From: Hofstenia miamia
Taxonomy: Eukaryota; Xenacoelomorpha; Acoela
DNA length: 34,150 nt
NCBI GenBank assembly: GCA_004352715.1
Contig: SCFE01000057.1
Coordinates: 237,383-271,532 of the forward strand
Direction: 5' to 3'
Below are positions 19,557-30,078 of the stretch, piece after piece. The notes below the pieces were generated by a model. That model saw nothing but the letters and a program-made list of their open reading frames with translations. It did no database searches and had not been told where the DNA came from. The number at the start of each line of letters is the position of its first letter. Position 1 is the stretch's first letter. The position numbers were made by a program, and so were the translations under genes.

Positions 19557-20630
19557 TTTAGATATGAATTCTTTGTATGTGGGTACCATGACCATGAATT
19601 TACCTGTTGGACAGTTGCAGTGGACAGATGCATTGATTGAGTATATTTTGAATGCACCCCAGGATGATCTGGGCTATTGGTGGAGGTCAATCTGGAGTAT
19701 CCCAGTAATTTACACAACAAACTTTTGATTTCCCCTTTGCACCACACAAGATGGTTATTAAAGATCAACATTTATCATTTTACACAAAAAATATTAGAGT
19801 CATTAGGACTGAAATCTGGCAAAGTTGCAAAGTTGGTTCAAACATTTTTTCAAGAGGGAAAAGTATGTGGTGCACTATGAAGTATTAAAATTTTACATAG
19901 AACAGGGGCTAAAGATAACCAAGTTCCACAGGGCATTACAATTTAAGCAAGCACCATTTTCATAGCCCTATATTGATTTGAACACATCAAAACACAAGGT
20001 AGCAAATAATGATTTTAAAAAGAACTTTTATAAGCTGATCTCCAATGAAGTGTTTGGCAAAACAATGGAATCCCTAAGAAAGCAATGCAAGGCAAAATTT
20101 GTTTAAGATCAAGAAACAGCAGAGAAATTAATCAAACAGCCAGAATTTATGTCATTTCACATAATTAGTGAAGACTTGGTGCAGGTCATGCTCAGAAATA
20201 AAGAAATTAAGTGGAACAAGCCAAATAATGTGGATCAGGCTATATTAGACCTTTCAAAACTCCAAATGCTTAAATTTCCCTATAATATAATGAAGCCAGC
20301 AAATCAAATTACAGTTTTATACAGTGATACTGACTCTCTCTTCTACAAAGTGAAGACCTGAAATGTCTATGAAGATCTAGCTCCCCTATCTAGTCATTCT
20401 GACTTTTCCAACTGCCCAATATTATATTGTGAAATAAACAAGAAAACATATTTGAAGGTTATTATGTTTCCAATAGTAAATTCAATAAGAAGGCAAGTGC
20501 TAAGGGGGTTGTGGGGGCTGTCAAGATGATGAACTTTGATCTCTTCGAATCAATTTTGGATAAAGAAGAAATTGTTCATCATCCAATGACAGCAATCACA
20601 GAATTGCAGTGCAGACCACCAATAAAATAA
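19557..20630 (+). pseudogene. Protein-primed DNA polymerase B fragment (Polinton/Maverick-like)
   Basis: C-terminal half of a family B polymerase of the protein-primed type. In order: LDMNSLYVGTMTMNLP (motif A region, DxNSLY), [39 protein letters not shown] (about 20008-20062, motif B region), LDLSKLQMLKFPYN, and YSDTDSL at 20320-20340 (motif C with both Asp kept). This ordering is characteristic of polymerases of Polinton/Maverick elements and related selfish DNAs, which copy linear DNA from a terminal protein. It is dead: a one-base loss near 19676, another frame change near 19860, TAG and TAA stops near 19966 and 20104, and a TGA at 20359. The exonuclease half and any terminal repeats are absent. 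Same strand as, and about 700 bp after, the split Cys-rich gene. Confidence 0.8.
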
Positions 20631-21159
20631 ATGCTACCTCATGGATAAATATCAAAGCCTGCCTTATAGACATCAACATAAGCTTATTATTTTATAAAAT
20701 ATTCATTTGTGTTTTTAGATATTACTGTACAATAAAGTTGTCTCTCCCTTGCAGTTAAAAAGACCTGCTCAAAAGATAGACATTGAAATTCCTCCAAAAA
20801 AAGACCATCATCATCCCACAACAATAACAGAGAAGAAAAGAGGCTTGTATATAGTTTTCCTATAAACTATTACTTACATTTGTTTTAGATAAACTCATTT
20901 AACTGAATTTTGTGCTACTTTGTGAATAAATTTTGTTTCATTGTAGCATCTTCTATGAGGGTTGATATCCAATTTCTCTATTATTACAATATAATTGTTA
21001 TGGTATACTAGTGGGTCGAGATGTACTGTTCTTAAACTGTTTAGCTTCTATGTTATTAAACTCCAATAACTATAATTAATGGATGATATAACAAGCACTA
21101 TTTAATCAAGTAACAGCCACTTCTTTCTATTTCCATTAAATGAGTTCCACCTTTAAGCA
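20631..21159. other. AT-rich spacer after the polymerase relic
   Basis: No gene recognised. A lysine-rich reading around 20757-20850 (plus strand, LKRPAQKIDIEIPPKK) could be a remnant of the same mobile element but has no diagnostic motif. No inverted repeat that would mark an element end was seen. Confidence 0.4.
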
Positions 21160-21999
21160 ACTTATGTGCGCCCTATCCTAGCTTGGTGCTTACTCAAGGC
21201 TTGGCACAATTCGACTTAGTGTTCAATTTGTAAAGTGTACTATATAATTGCAACCTTAATTGTTACTAGCTGCTTAAATAAATATGTAATTAGCCATTAC
21301 AGAAATATATTGGCTTTGTTTAACTAAGATAAATAAATAGCAGCTTGCTAACCTACATGCAATAATTGATACATACAAGTTCACATTATTGGTCAAATTA
21401 TAGTCATGAATTTGGATCTAGTTTAAATATAAATACAAAAACCTACATTTGGCTTACCAGCCTTATATTGAATTCATTATCATTCTTNNNNNNNNNNNNN
21501 NNNNNNNNNNNNNNNNNNNNNNNNNNNNNNNNNNNNNNNNNNNNNNNNNNNNNNNNNNNNNNNNNNCAGCCTTATATTGAATTCATTATCATTCTTACAT
21601 GTAAGAAAATATTGATAGTTAGCTAAATGGAAGTAAAAACTCATTATTGTACACCTAACCTAAGTGTAGGTTCCTGGTTTGGAACAAGGAACCAAGAATC
21701 GTTCCAGTTATGGTTCAGTTCAAAAAGTACCTGTTGATTTTGAATTTCAAATTATTCATCTGCCAAATGGCTGAAAATAATGGAAGTGAATTCGCCCCCT
21801 TCGTTTTGTCAAATTAGTAAAATCAACAAATACTAATTGTTAATCTTTTCACTTATAATTTCTTAGTTGCATTATACAAAAGTAATCCAATATGATAATT
21901 AATTTAAAATTTATTTTTAATCAATTTTAGTTCAATCTTAATTCTTCTTTGACTGATTTTTTTTGTTTAGGAGCTTGATTAGTTTTGGATTATGCTACA
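21160..21999 (-). repeat. LTR-B fragment, inverted, with a gap
   Basis: Reverse complement of LTR-B from the AGGATAGGG region (truncated end at about 21160) to the LTR start, ending ATGCTACA at 21992-21999. It shares with the inverted copy at 1419-2101 the blocks ATATTGGCTTT, GGATCTAG, AAAAAGTACCTGT and GGATNATGCTACA. It is interrupted by 79 N at 21488-21566, with a 30-bp sequence (starting CAGCCTTATATTG) repeated on both sides of the N run. Confidence 0.7.
21488..21566. other. Scaffold gap, 79 N
   Basis: The same 30 bases (CAGCCTTATATTGAATTCAT and on to ATTCTT) precede and follow the N run, suggesting two contigs that overlap but were not merged. The true gap may be zero or negative. Confidence 0.9.
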
Positions 22000-24610
22000 T
22001 TGTGCTTTCACCTCTATTTATGAAAAAGTATTTTTTACATTTCTATATTTAAAGATTTTATTTAAATTGCACTCATTTCTTGTTTATGCTTGCAGGAGAT
22101 AGTTGTTTCAAATACACTGTCTACAAAGGTATATGTATTTATTTTCACTATATTGCACTTTTAATCTATTTAGGAAGTGTTGCTGTGATGGCCTCAATTT
22201 GGTAAGAAATTGAAATGTAAACTGAACAATGCACTGCTCTGCTTGCAATCCCTCAACATACACTCATGGATTACCAGGCATAATTTTTATTTTATTACTA
22301 ACTTACTATGTGTTTAGGTCCGTGGTAACAATAGGTCTCCTGGGGAAAGCTAGCCACATTAAATAAATGGCTTAACGCATTTCTGATGGCCACCTCCTGG
22401 GTGAATATGGAAGTACCATCATATTTTAGAATGAAGATGGAAACTTTACAGGTTGAAGATTGTACAATGCTGAACTTCAACACTCAGAGCCATTGTGTAA
22501 TGTACGCTTTCACATTAAGTACGGTTTATACACAATTGATGAATATATAGTTATATTTTTACCTTTTGCATACTATACCTTTGATTAATATTAATACATG
22601 TTGAAATATATGTCTATATGAAATATGAAATGTTATACACAGGGGTTGGCTTTTAAATCTATGAATTATTTTCCTTAATACAAAGTGTTGCATAATTAAA
22701 GTGTTGTTACAATGAACATGTCATAACTATATTAAGAGAAGCAAATATGTCAGTTTGCCTAAAAAATAAAAACTTCGTCAAAAAATTAATTTTAACTCTG
22801 TCAAAAACATTTCTTGTCACTAATTATATCACTTTACCCCAATCCTAGCAATCAAAAATAAAAACTTTTCAAAAAATGAATTTGCTTAATTTACCTTTGT
22901 CTAAAATATTTCGTCACTAGATGGAATCCAATGCTTCATTTCCACATATCAAATAGCTATAGGTAGGTTGTCCAATCTCGGGGTGTCCCATTGAGACGTG
23001 CTTCTGCCCATCTTGTACTACTGTCCTTCTCAGTAGCCAATTCGACTTGTCTATGATTTATCCTCAACCTACACTATAGTTACCTCCATTCTACAAAAAG
23101 GTGGGCGAATGACAACTCTCCACATTTCAGATACCTACTAACTGCCGCATACTACAACTTATCTCAGCTACCTCTTTATCCTTACTGCTGAGCAATTAGA
23201 AGAAACTGCTATGTTGCTATTTGCAACCATTCATAAGCAAACTGCATAGCTAAACCAGTACTCATCAATCTGATCTTGCATCAAAGCCTCTCAAGTAGTA
23301 TGAAACCGAGGCAAGTACATTGCACGTTGACATTTTGACATTGGCGTGTAAATTCTTAGGCTTATCTAATATAGTTTGGTAATTATGTACTTTGATTGTC
23401 TATGTCTAACGTCATTGGAATATTTTTTGTTGACAAAATTAAGTTGCATCTATAACCTGTTGTTTAAAATTTAACCAATCTTTTTATACACATTTCATAG
23501 AGGTTAAATAAAAATTTTCAAAAACTAGTGAAATTAGAATTCTTTCTATATACAAAAATTTCAAGAGAGTTACACTCTTCACTTTTAATATATTTCGGAT
23601 TTGCTGCTAATGTAAGAGATTAATAACTTTTCGGTAAATGCTGTAGTTGGTTAATAAATATTTCCAACAAAAATATGTTTTAAAATTGAGAAAAATAAAT
23701 TTAGAAATAAATACATGCTTTCACAGACGCATGCTCTCGCCAACTAACATTTATAATTAATAAATTTATTTATAAAGAAAATATATAATGCACTATTAAA
23801 ATGATATTTTTAATGTTATTCATATTACGCATTTATCTCAATTATGATCTATTAAGTTTAAACATAGTATAAATTTCAAAAAATATGCAATTGTAAATTG
23901 CTTATTCTTTTATCGGAATAAATCCATTAAGGCATACAACAGACGCAAGTGTCTCATTCTAGTAAAATCTGTTAGTAATATATATAATAATTATTAAAGC
24001 TATCTATGAATTTGCAATGTCCAATGATTGAAAATAACTTGAAACTCTTGGAAATATGATTTAGAATAGCAGGAAAAATATGATAACCTTATAACTTTTA
24101 CAAGTTCTACATTAGAAAATGGTGTAAATTGGGTTAGCTATCACTGAGTGATATTTGTTCAAATAGAATCCTTTCAGGCCTGCTCGGCCTTAGCCCATTT
24201 TGCAGGCCTGTCCTATCCCACCCCGCCCATTCCTACATTTCAATATGGCATTCGTATCAATAAGTGCAGTTGGTTACAATGAAATTTAGTGTCTTGTATA
24301 AATTGTGAAATTTAAGCATACCTCTTAAAATATCGATTGTCAATAATGATGAAAAATTGAATACTTGTGTAGGTGCACAATTTCAGTTGTCGTTTTTTAA
24401 AATAATATCAATTGAAAATGTATATAATATGGGTTTTTCTTTTACCATTTAGTGATTTTCAAATATATGAGCAACAAATATATATTTAAAAGTAGGTTTA
24501 GTTGTTAATATTGCGGGTAGAAATGAAATATTGATATCAATTATTACGAAATTCTTAATTAGGAAAATCCAAAGATTTTCTAGTTAAAATCTCTAAACAA
24601 TTTTCATTTA
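22000..24610. other. AT-rich intergenic sequence, no gene recognised
   Basis: CpG becomes normal from about 22,300. Contains the source or twin (22649-22727) of the 79-bp segment in the gypsy A LTR. Also an imperfect direct repeat of about 65 bp (near 22755-22825 and 22847-22915, both with AAAAATAAAAACTT and TCGTCACTA or TTGTCACTA), and a small GC-rich island at about 24175-24235 (GGCCTGCTCGGCC). A 61-codon minus-strand open stretch at 22298-22483 has plausible composition but no recognised homology. Confidence 0.5.
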
Positions 24611-24868
24611 TTGAATCCAAAATTACGAAATACGCAATATTTACAAAAAAAGTTGGCATACAAACATGAAATCCAGGGAGACATAAATATCTTAAGGCTA
24701 CAAATTATAAACTTCAACAGACATGCAAATGCCCTAGACCACAAAATCCAAAAAAAATATAAACTAAACATGCCAGATTCAGGCGAACAGTTACATGTAA
24801 AAGTCCAAATTTCGGAAAACTGTCAAGGAGGCAAGTGCTATACAGGACCATCTAATGCACGTACGTGG
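24611..24868 (+). CDS. Possible exon of an unknown protein
   Basis: The plus-strand frame is open from about 24611 and reads a charged, helix-like segment (QKKLAYKHEIQGDINILRLQ) followed by KVQISENCQGGKCYTGPSN. A donor-like GTACGTGG follows at about 24862 (GCAC|GTACGT). The region has ordinary CpG content like the TYW2 exons, and the composition is less AT-biased than its surroundings, which is why I list it. I recognise no family, no acceptor was pinned down, and the open frame could be chance. Confidence 0.2.
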
Positions 24869-25072
24869 TGTCACTGTACTAGATCATAATTACTTACGTT
24901 GCTCAGTTTTACGGCAATGGCCGGTTTTCATTGGGTGCGGCGTTTCAGATGACCTGGCATTTCAGGATTGTTTAAAATTTCTTTTTCCTATAATTGCTTA
25001 TACTGTAGCACTAAATATTAAATTGTCAATATTTGGAGAACGAACACTGTTAATTTGTGTTGACATGAAACT

Positions 25073-25279
25073 TTAAATTCCGATATTAATATTTTTAAAA
25101 CTAGGGCAGTACTTCTTATATAATTCATTAAATGAATCAAATAGAATCGCAACCATATTGAATTGATTTTCTGTCAATATATCAATAGACATATAGAAGT
25201 GAGTGCGTTGAAGGTGATGAGACGCATCAGTAATATTTTCTTTATGTTTTATTGAAATGCTTTTTAAAACATGCTGCAT
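25073..25279 (-). CDS. Unknown open stretch downstream of TYW2
   Basis: From ATG 25279 the minus strand encodes 68 residues including HLQRTHFYMSIDILTENQF and LFDSFNELYKKYC. The frame is open for a further 13 codons upstream, back to a TGA. Composition looks protein-like rather than random AT sequence. It lies on the TYW2 strand about 440 bp past the TYW2 stop, but it does not resemble a TYW2 C-terminus. It could be an exon of another gene or a decayed transposon fragment. No homologue recognised. Confidence 0.2.
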   Translation of the reverse strand: MQHVLKSISIKHKENITDASHHLQRTHFYMSIDILTENQFNMVAILFDSFNELYKKYCPSFKNINIGI

Positions 25280-25719
25280 GGTGTTTTGAGAAAATGCTTT
25301 ATGAGTTTTCGAAGCAAGTCACTACTTTTTTGTCTGCATTGGTTTAAACAACATTTAACGCATGGGCTCTTCCTTTGCAGACATTTTATATACTTTTAAA
25401 AATGATTCTAATGAAATTAATTAGTATTGCAAATATATAAAAAACACATGATTACTTTAGTGATTAATTTTGCTGATATTGGACAATTTGAGGCACCTGT
25501 CGGGACTTAAACTAATGAAAAACTTAATCTTGTATGGAAGGGGGCTGATGTCTTTCAATAGACCTGAAAAACGTTCCCTATTGCACGAATCTGTAACAGC
25601 ATAAAACAATTAAAAATATAAAATTACAAGCTATCTTTATGGTAGTCTACGGTGCGTGAGTGATTACAATTTGTCTGACTTCTATAAGAGAAATTATTGT
25701 ATAGAATGTCACACGAAAA

Positions 25720-26039
25720 TTAATATATAAAAAAGTGATTTCGTTCATATATATATATATATAAATATAAAAGAAGCCAATAAACAAAAAGTTTAATATC
25801 AACAACAATATGAAATATATGAGGTGCATATGATTTTACCTTAACAATACTTAAAATTTCACAATTGTAGCAATGTCTATTTTCATCAACTGTTGCAGCG
25901 ATTAAATGCAATTTGTGCTGTGTGTACCTCGCAAATGAAGTAAATTTGCTTTCGCTTTGATATGGTATACAGAATTTGCAATGAGGAATTTCAGTTGTAT
26001 AACTGTCATCAACATTCTCATGAATGTGTAAAATTCCAC
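25720..26039 (-). CDS. TYW2: TYW2 exon 4 with an unusual C-terminal tail
   Basis: Acceptor GATTTTAG|GTGG at 26040/26039. It encodes GILHIHENVDD, then SFARYTQHKLHLIAATVDEN and VKSYAPHIFHIVVD, the normal end of the family. The frame then continues 25 residues through a TA microsatellite (25747-25763), giving a hydrophobic, Tyr/Ile-rich tail before the stop at 25720. Either this is the real C-terminus or a further splice or stop difference was missed. Confidence 0.85.
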
Positions 26040-29000
26040 CTAAAATCAAAATTAATTGCCGTTGTAACTTTAATGTTGCATATTTTTTAATTAAGTTTAA
26101 TGCTGATTGCAAGTAGCACATTTAATTAATAAATTATTACCTCTAGGTTTAAGTGCTGAAACGGCTAATTTCCAAAACGGCTGAGACGAAGGTAAAATTC
26201 CCAAATTAACTCGATCCGCGACAAGTTTGGGACACAAGACATTATTATCTCCCTCAAGAATGTTGTAGCGAGATGAATCAACTTTGTTGGCTTCCAACGA
26301 TCGTCGTAAGCCCTCAACACCGTCAGGATTCCATTCACAAGCAAACAAATGCTTGGCATTTGTGTATATTAAAAGAGGTAACGTGAAATACCCAATGCCA
26401 GCAAATAAATCAACAATAGTTTCCTAAAGGATTTTTGTAACAAAAAATTTGAATGAAAATATTAAGTATTATTAAGAATTCCCTTAAAACTTTTGCCATG
26501 CCGGCACACCAAACTTTAAAAAAAATAAATCGATTAAAATTAAAAAATTATGATTCATACATTATTGCAATCGAATGAAGCCAAACGAAGTTTCTCAGTA
26601 ATATTTCCCGGACAAAACATAGACTTCGAAGCATCAAAATGATATACTATGCCATTATCAATATGTGAGGTCCAAGATCCCAAGTGATTGCCATAGACTA
26701 TCTTGAAATTTGGAGAACGATAATCATTGTTTTGAATAGTGCCATTTATAGCAATGCTAAAAAGAGTTAATTCAATAATATAAAAAACTTAAATTAAACA
26801 TTTTAGTAGGTACTACTTCTAAGCATGCTGTACTGTATTCCTCAATGTTCGTGTGAATATATATATATNNNNNNNNNNNNNNNNNNNNNNNNNNNNNNNN
26901 NNNNNNNNNNNNNNNNNNNNNNNNNNNNNNNNNNNNNNNNNNNNNNNNNNNNNNNNNNNNNNNNNNNNNNNNNNNNNNNNNNNNNNNNNNNNNNNNNNNN
27001 ATATATATATATATAATTATCCATATTATTTGCTCAATAGCTAAACTATTTGTGTGGGCTTCATCTAAACCCCGAGTTAGACAAAGTCACAACTAGTTTA
27101 CATTCCGCATTGTTTTATTCACTACAGGCGATTTACGTTTGTCTCGATATTCTATTCGATGCCTTCATTAAATGGTGACCATATTTGTAAAAAACTAGTC
27201 CTTTTTACCCGAACATATAACTTTATATTATTGTATCCATGAAAGATTTGAAATACGGCAGAACAAACATCATTATTCCAGATGAACATCAATTATATTA
27301 TTACTAATTTTCATCTTAAAATAAAACCACAATGATATTATTAAATTGTCTGCATAGCGAAATTTACACATTATATCACGAATATTTATAAATAAACTTT
27401 CCAATGTAAGTAACTTCAAAGGCATTATATTTATTTAAGATTTACATAGGTTTTAAATACATGTACGAGTACTCGAAATAATATCAATAATCGATCGAAT
27501 GATTTGATAATCTTGCAGCTCCCCAACCATGTAAGGATCAAAAGCTAAATTTAATTATTATATTCATATAAATAATAAATTTTTCTATTTTAAGGCAAGC
27601 CTATAGGCAACATTAACACGCAGAGGTCTACATGCCATGAAAAGATGGATGAGGAATTTCACCCTTATTAAACTTTCTCGAAATCGATTAGGAAATTTGT
27701 AAATTGTGAAAATATTGACACAATTACTGATGAACATTATTGAAAAATTGAATTATTTTTACTATTTTTCTTTTAAAAGTATGATTTTTAAAAAAAACTT
27801 CTCTCAATATTTAATAAGCTCCTGTAAGAAATTCTAAAACAAATGCGATCATCAACTATTTAAACTGTTTCTGATTATGCAAATGTGGATGTAATACTTT
27901 TCAATATTGTAGTGCTTTTATATTTTGGATACCTTTTGTATTTCGTGAGTTATAAGAAGCCATTAAACATTGAGGAAAAAATTATTACTGAGCTGCTTAA
28001 GATTAATTATGAAACTAGCATATTGCGTAGCTAAGAAGTAGAAGGTATTCAGGAGTTACAAATTTTTGAGAAGCTAATGACAAATCCAGCAAGTATCTCC
28101 TAATAAAATCACACATTGCACATGCTGTATGTATATGTGGCAATCTCATATATCCCACAGCTAAGTATTCACAACAAATTGTACAACAAATATAAAATAT
28201 TTCAAACAAAAAGAATTTATTAAAATCAATTGCACCTGCCCTGTCCTTCATTGAATGTCATGTAAAAATAACTGATATTGTTTCGACATTCAATCTTCAA
28301 TTATGATGTAATTCAAAACTCCCAAGTTTTAGATTACTTTCAGTAACGTCATGTTAAAAATTACTTAAATAATTTCATTTTTTACGAACTGTGATTGTTC
28401 TTAGCTTTATTATCCAGGGGATACCTAATTTCCAATGAGTAGCATTTTCCCGAAGCCTATTGGTTACAGATGTTTTAGCAAGTCAACATTAAGTCGATAA
28501 ATTCATAGAAGGTGTATAAAGGATAATGCCAAGACGTGGCAAAGCCAATTAACCATTGCTGACACTCAAGTATAGATTATGCCACATAAATTTATATATA
28601 TATATTTGGAAAAATCAGTTTGAATTTTAAGAACTGATTAAATTCCTAAGTGTATTACATGCGTTTAGAATTATTTTTTCAAACAATATCTATTTCAACA
28701 TGATGTATATAAATAATAAATAATTTATTGCGATGAACAATGTGTTGAATTATAAAATTTACTTTTTGAAAATTTAAATTGGTATTCTTTTGCTCTTTCA
28801 AAACTCTATGCACATTTTCAGAGTGTAAATTTTATAAGTTTCTAACTGAATCGCCTAAGACATTCTTGGCAAGGACTATAAAATAGCCATAAAAAAATTC
28901 GAAGTTGCATAAAATTAATCGTCAGGCCTAAAGTTTCGTAAGCCTCGCCGGGTTCTCGACACATGACAATCTCTGCTCACACTGGCTTAATAGAAATCCC

Positions 29001-30078
29001 AAAAATGCTAACAATATGATTATGAATAAATTTGCACTAAACTTTTATAAGACTAAAATCAAAACAACATAATTGCAATTTACAGAAACAAAGAAATCTT
29101 GATAAGTAGCGTGTATTTTCTGAACCTACATGCTTTCTGGACTACCGTTGTAAGAGCCCTCTTGTAAAATTTTAGCACTACACCACTGAATTACAGTAAT
29201 TTTATAGGTATTATTTAGCGATATCTCAATTTAAATTAGCAATAGCGCAACTTAATTAACTTTGTAGGGTTACATACGGATTGAAAAATTTCCTAACCCT
29301 TAGTTACTACTTGCATGTATTCAAAACTGCACTTGAAATTAGAAGGGTTTCCTTAAAGCTGAGATTACTGTGAATAAGAAAACTTCACCTAAAAATCCAA
29401 CAGGAAATTGAAGTTGTCTGCTAATTTTGATGTCTTTATTTCAGATGTACTGATTCAGGAGATGTCGATTATCAGAAAGTTAAAAATCAATTATTGATAA
29501 TCTCTCTACTGAATTCAAAACTTTTTTGTTTGTTTTCGTAAGTTGATTTGAATGGAAATACTGATGATTAATTTTGCAGATCAAAATGTGTTTTTACCAA
29601 TTATTCAAATGTGAAAAATATGTACAAGTACCCAAATTTCTCAGTATAAAACCATACACTTCCCAATAACTATCTAAGAGAAATGATATTAATTGTTCGG
29701 CATTGCAAAATATAACTAGGTAAATAACCACACAATTCGACATGCTATAACCACTGCAGTAACTAAATGGGGCATAGAATTTACACAGCCCATCTTTATA
29801 AATGCTTACAATAAATGACAATAACTTAAAGAATAAAAATTTTCGCATAATCACCGTTGTACATTCAATAAATTAGAAATGGTTCTCCATAAATTATCTT
29901 CATTGCTCAACCAAAATTCATGCTGAAATGAATTGGAAGGAAATATAACCATATCACTATGGCGTACATAATGATTGGGAATTGCTCTAAGAACACAATT
30001 TTGTAATTCCTTTTCTATGGGTAAACAACTTTTGAAACTATCTTCCAATAAAAAACGCAGTTTTCGTTTTTGTTTCAT
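25720..30078 (-). CDS. TYW2: TYW2 (TRMT12): tRNA wybutosine acp-transferase, four exons
   Basis: TYW2 transfers the 3-amino-3-carboxypropyl group of S-adenosylmethionine to the tricyclic base at position 37 of tRNA-Phe, a middle step of wybutosine synthesis in the cytosol. Exons on the minus strand: 30078-29855, 26756-26561, 26423-26141, 26039-25720, joined in phases 2, 0 and 1, giving about 340 residues. Diagnostic motifs in order: WRTISNLLNVQR, HIDNGIVYHFDASKSMF, GNITEKLR, DLFAGIGYFTLP (SAM-binding), CEWNPDGVEGLRR, ADRVNLGILPSS, GGILHIHENV and VKSYAPHIFHIVVD. NLGILPSS rather than an NLP motif separates it from the TRM5 methyltransferase. The human protein is about 450 residues; the first ~100 are not found here, so an upstream exon may be missed or the protein is short. 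All exons are free of stops and frameshifts, so the gene looks functional. Confidence 0.9.
26141..26423 (-). CDS. TYW2: TYW2 exon 3 (SAM-binding core)
   Basis: Acceptor CCTTTAG|GAA at 26424/26423 and donor AGAG|GTAATA at 26141/26140. It encodes ETIVDLFAGIGYFTLPLL (glycine-rich SAM motif), CEWNPDGVEGLRRSLEANKV, GDNN and ADRVNLGILPSSQPFW, ending within the Gly of LKPRG|G. Confidence 0.93.
26561..26756 (-). CDS. TYW2: TYW2 exon 2
   Basis: Acceptor CTTTTTAG|C at 26757/26756 and donor AATAAT|GTATGA at 26561/26560. It encodes NNDYRSPNFKIVYGNHLGSW, then HIDNGIVYHFDASKSMF and GNITEKLRLASF. These match the strongly conserved TYW2/TRM5 segment (HxDNGIxYxFDxxKxMFxxGNxxEKxR) that precedes the SAM-binding fold. 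Confidence 0.9.
26869..27000. other. Scaffold gap in a TA microsatellite, 132 N
   Basis: ATATATAT borders the N run on both sides (26857-26868 and 27001-27015), so the gap is an unresolved dinucleotide repeat inside TYW2 intron 1. Apparent open frames across it are meaningless. Confidence 0.95.
28015..28251 (-). CDS. Unknown 78-codon open stretch in TYW2 intron 1
   Basis: ATG at 28251, minus strand. It contains a Cys cluster (ICCTICCEY, HTACAMCDF) that could suggest metal binding or simply decayed sequence, and ends YLLLLSYAIC. Exons 1 and 2 of TYW2 already join in phase without it, so it is not needed in that gene. I recognise no family. It may be chance or a transposon remnant. Confidence 0.15.
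   Translation of the reverse strand: MKDRAGAIDFNKFFLFEIFYICCTICCEYLAVGYMRLPHIHTACAMCDFIRRYLLDLSLASQKFVTPEYLLLLSYAIC
29855..30078 (-). CDS. TYW2: TYW2 exon 1
   Basis: ATG at 30078 with an in-frame TAA 15 bases upstream, so this is either the true start or the first codons after an unseen acceptor. It encodes the region before the catalytic domain (NHYVRHSDMVIFPSNSF, then LWRTISNLLNVQR). The donor is CAACG|GTGATT at 29855/29854; the last two exon bases CG join C of the next exon to make Arg. Confidence 0.8.

Larger units (their letters stand above)
26757..29854 (-). other. TYW2 intron 1 (3.1 kb)
   Basis: Donor GTGATT and acceptor CTCTTTTTAG fit the consensus, and the phase-2 junction restores LNVQRIAINGT. 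The intron is AT-rich and holds a TA-repeat gap (132 N at 26869-27000, ATATAT on both sides). It also holds an open stretch on the same strand at 28015-28251. I see no other gene or recognised repeat; the other two introns are only 137 and 101 bp. Confidence 0.8.

Noticed and set aside
22298-22483. 61-codon minus-strand open stretch as an exon
   Set aside because: No homology and no convincing splice context.
26825-27044. Open frames encoding Tyr/Ile repeats
   Set aside because: They are the TA microsatellite and its N run.
25720-30078. TRM5 (tRNA m1G37 methyltransferase) instead of TYW2
   Set aside because: The NLGILPSS and HIHENV motifs are TYW2-type; TRM5 has an NLP-type motif at the first of these positions.
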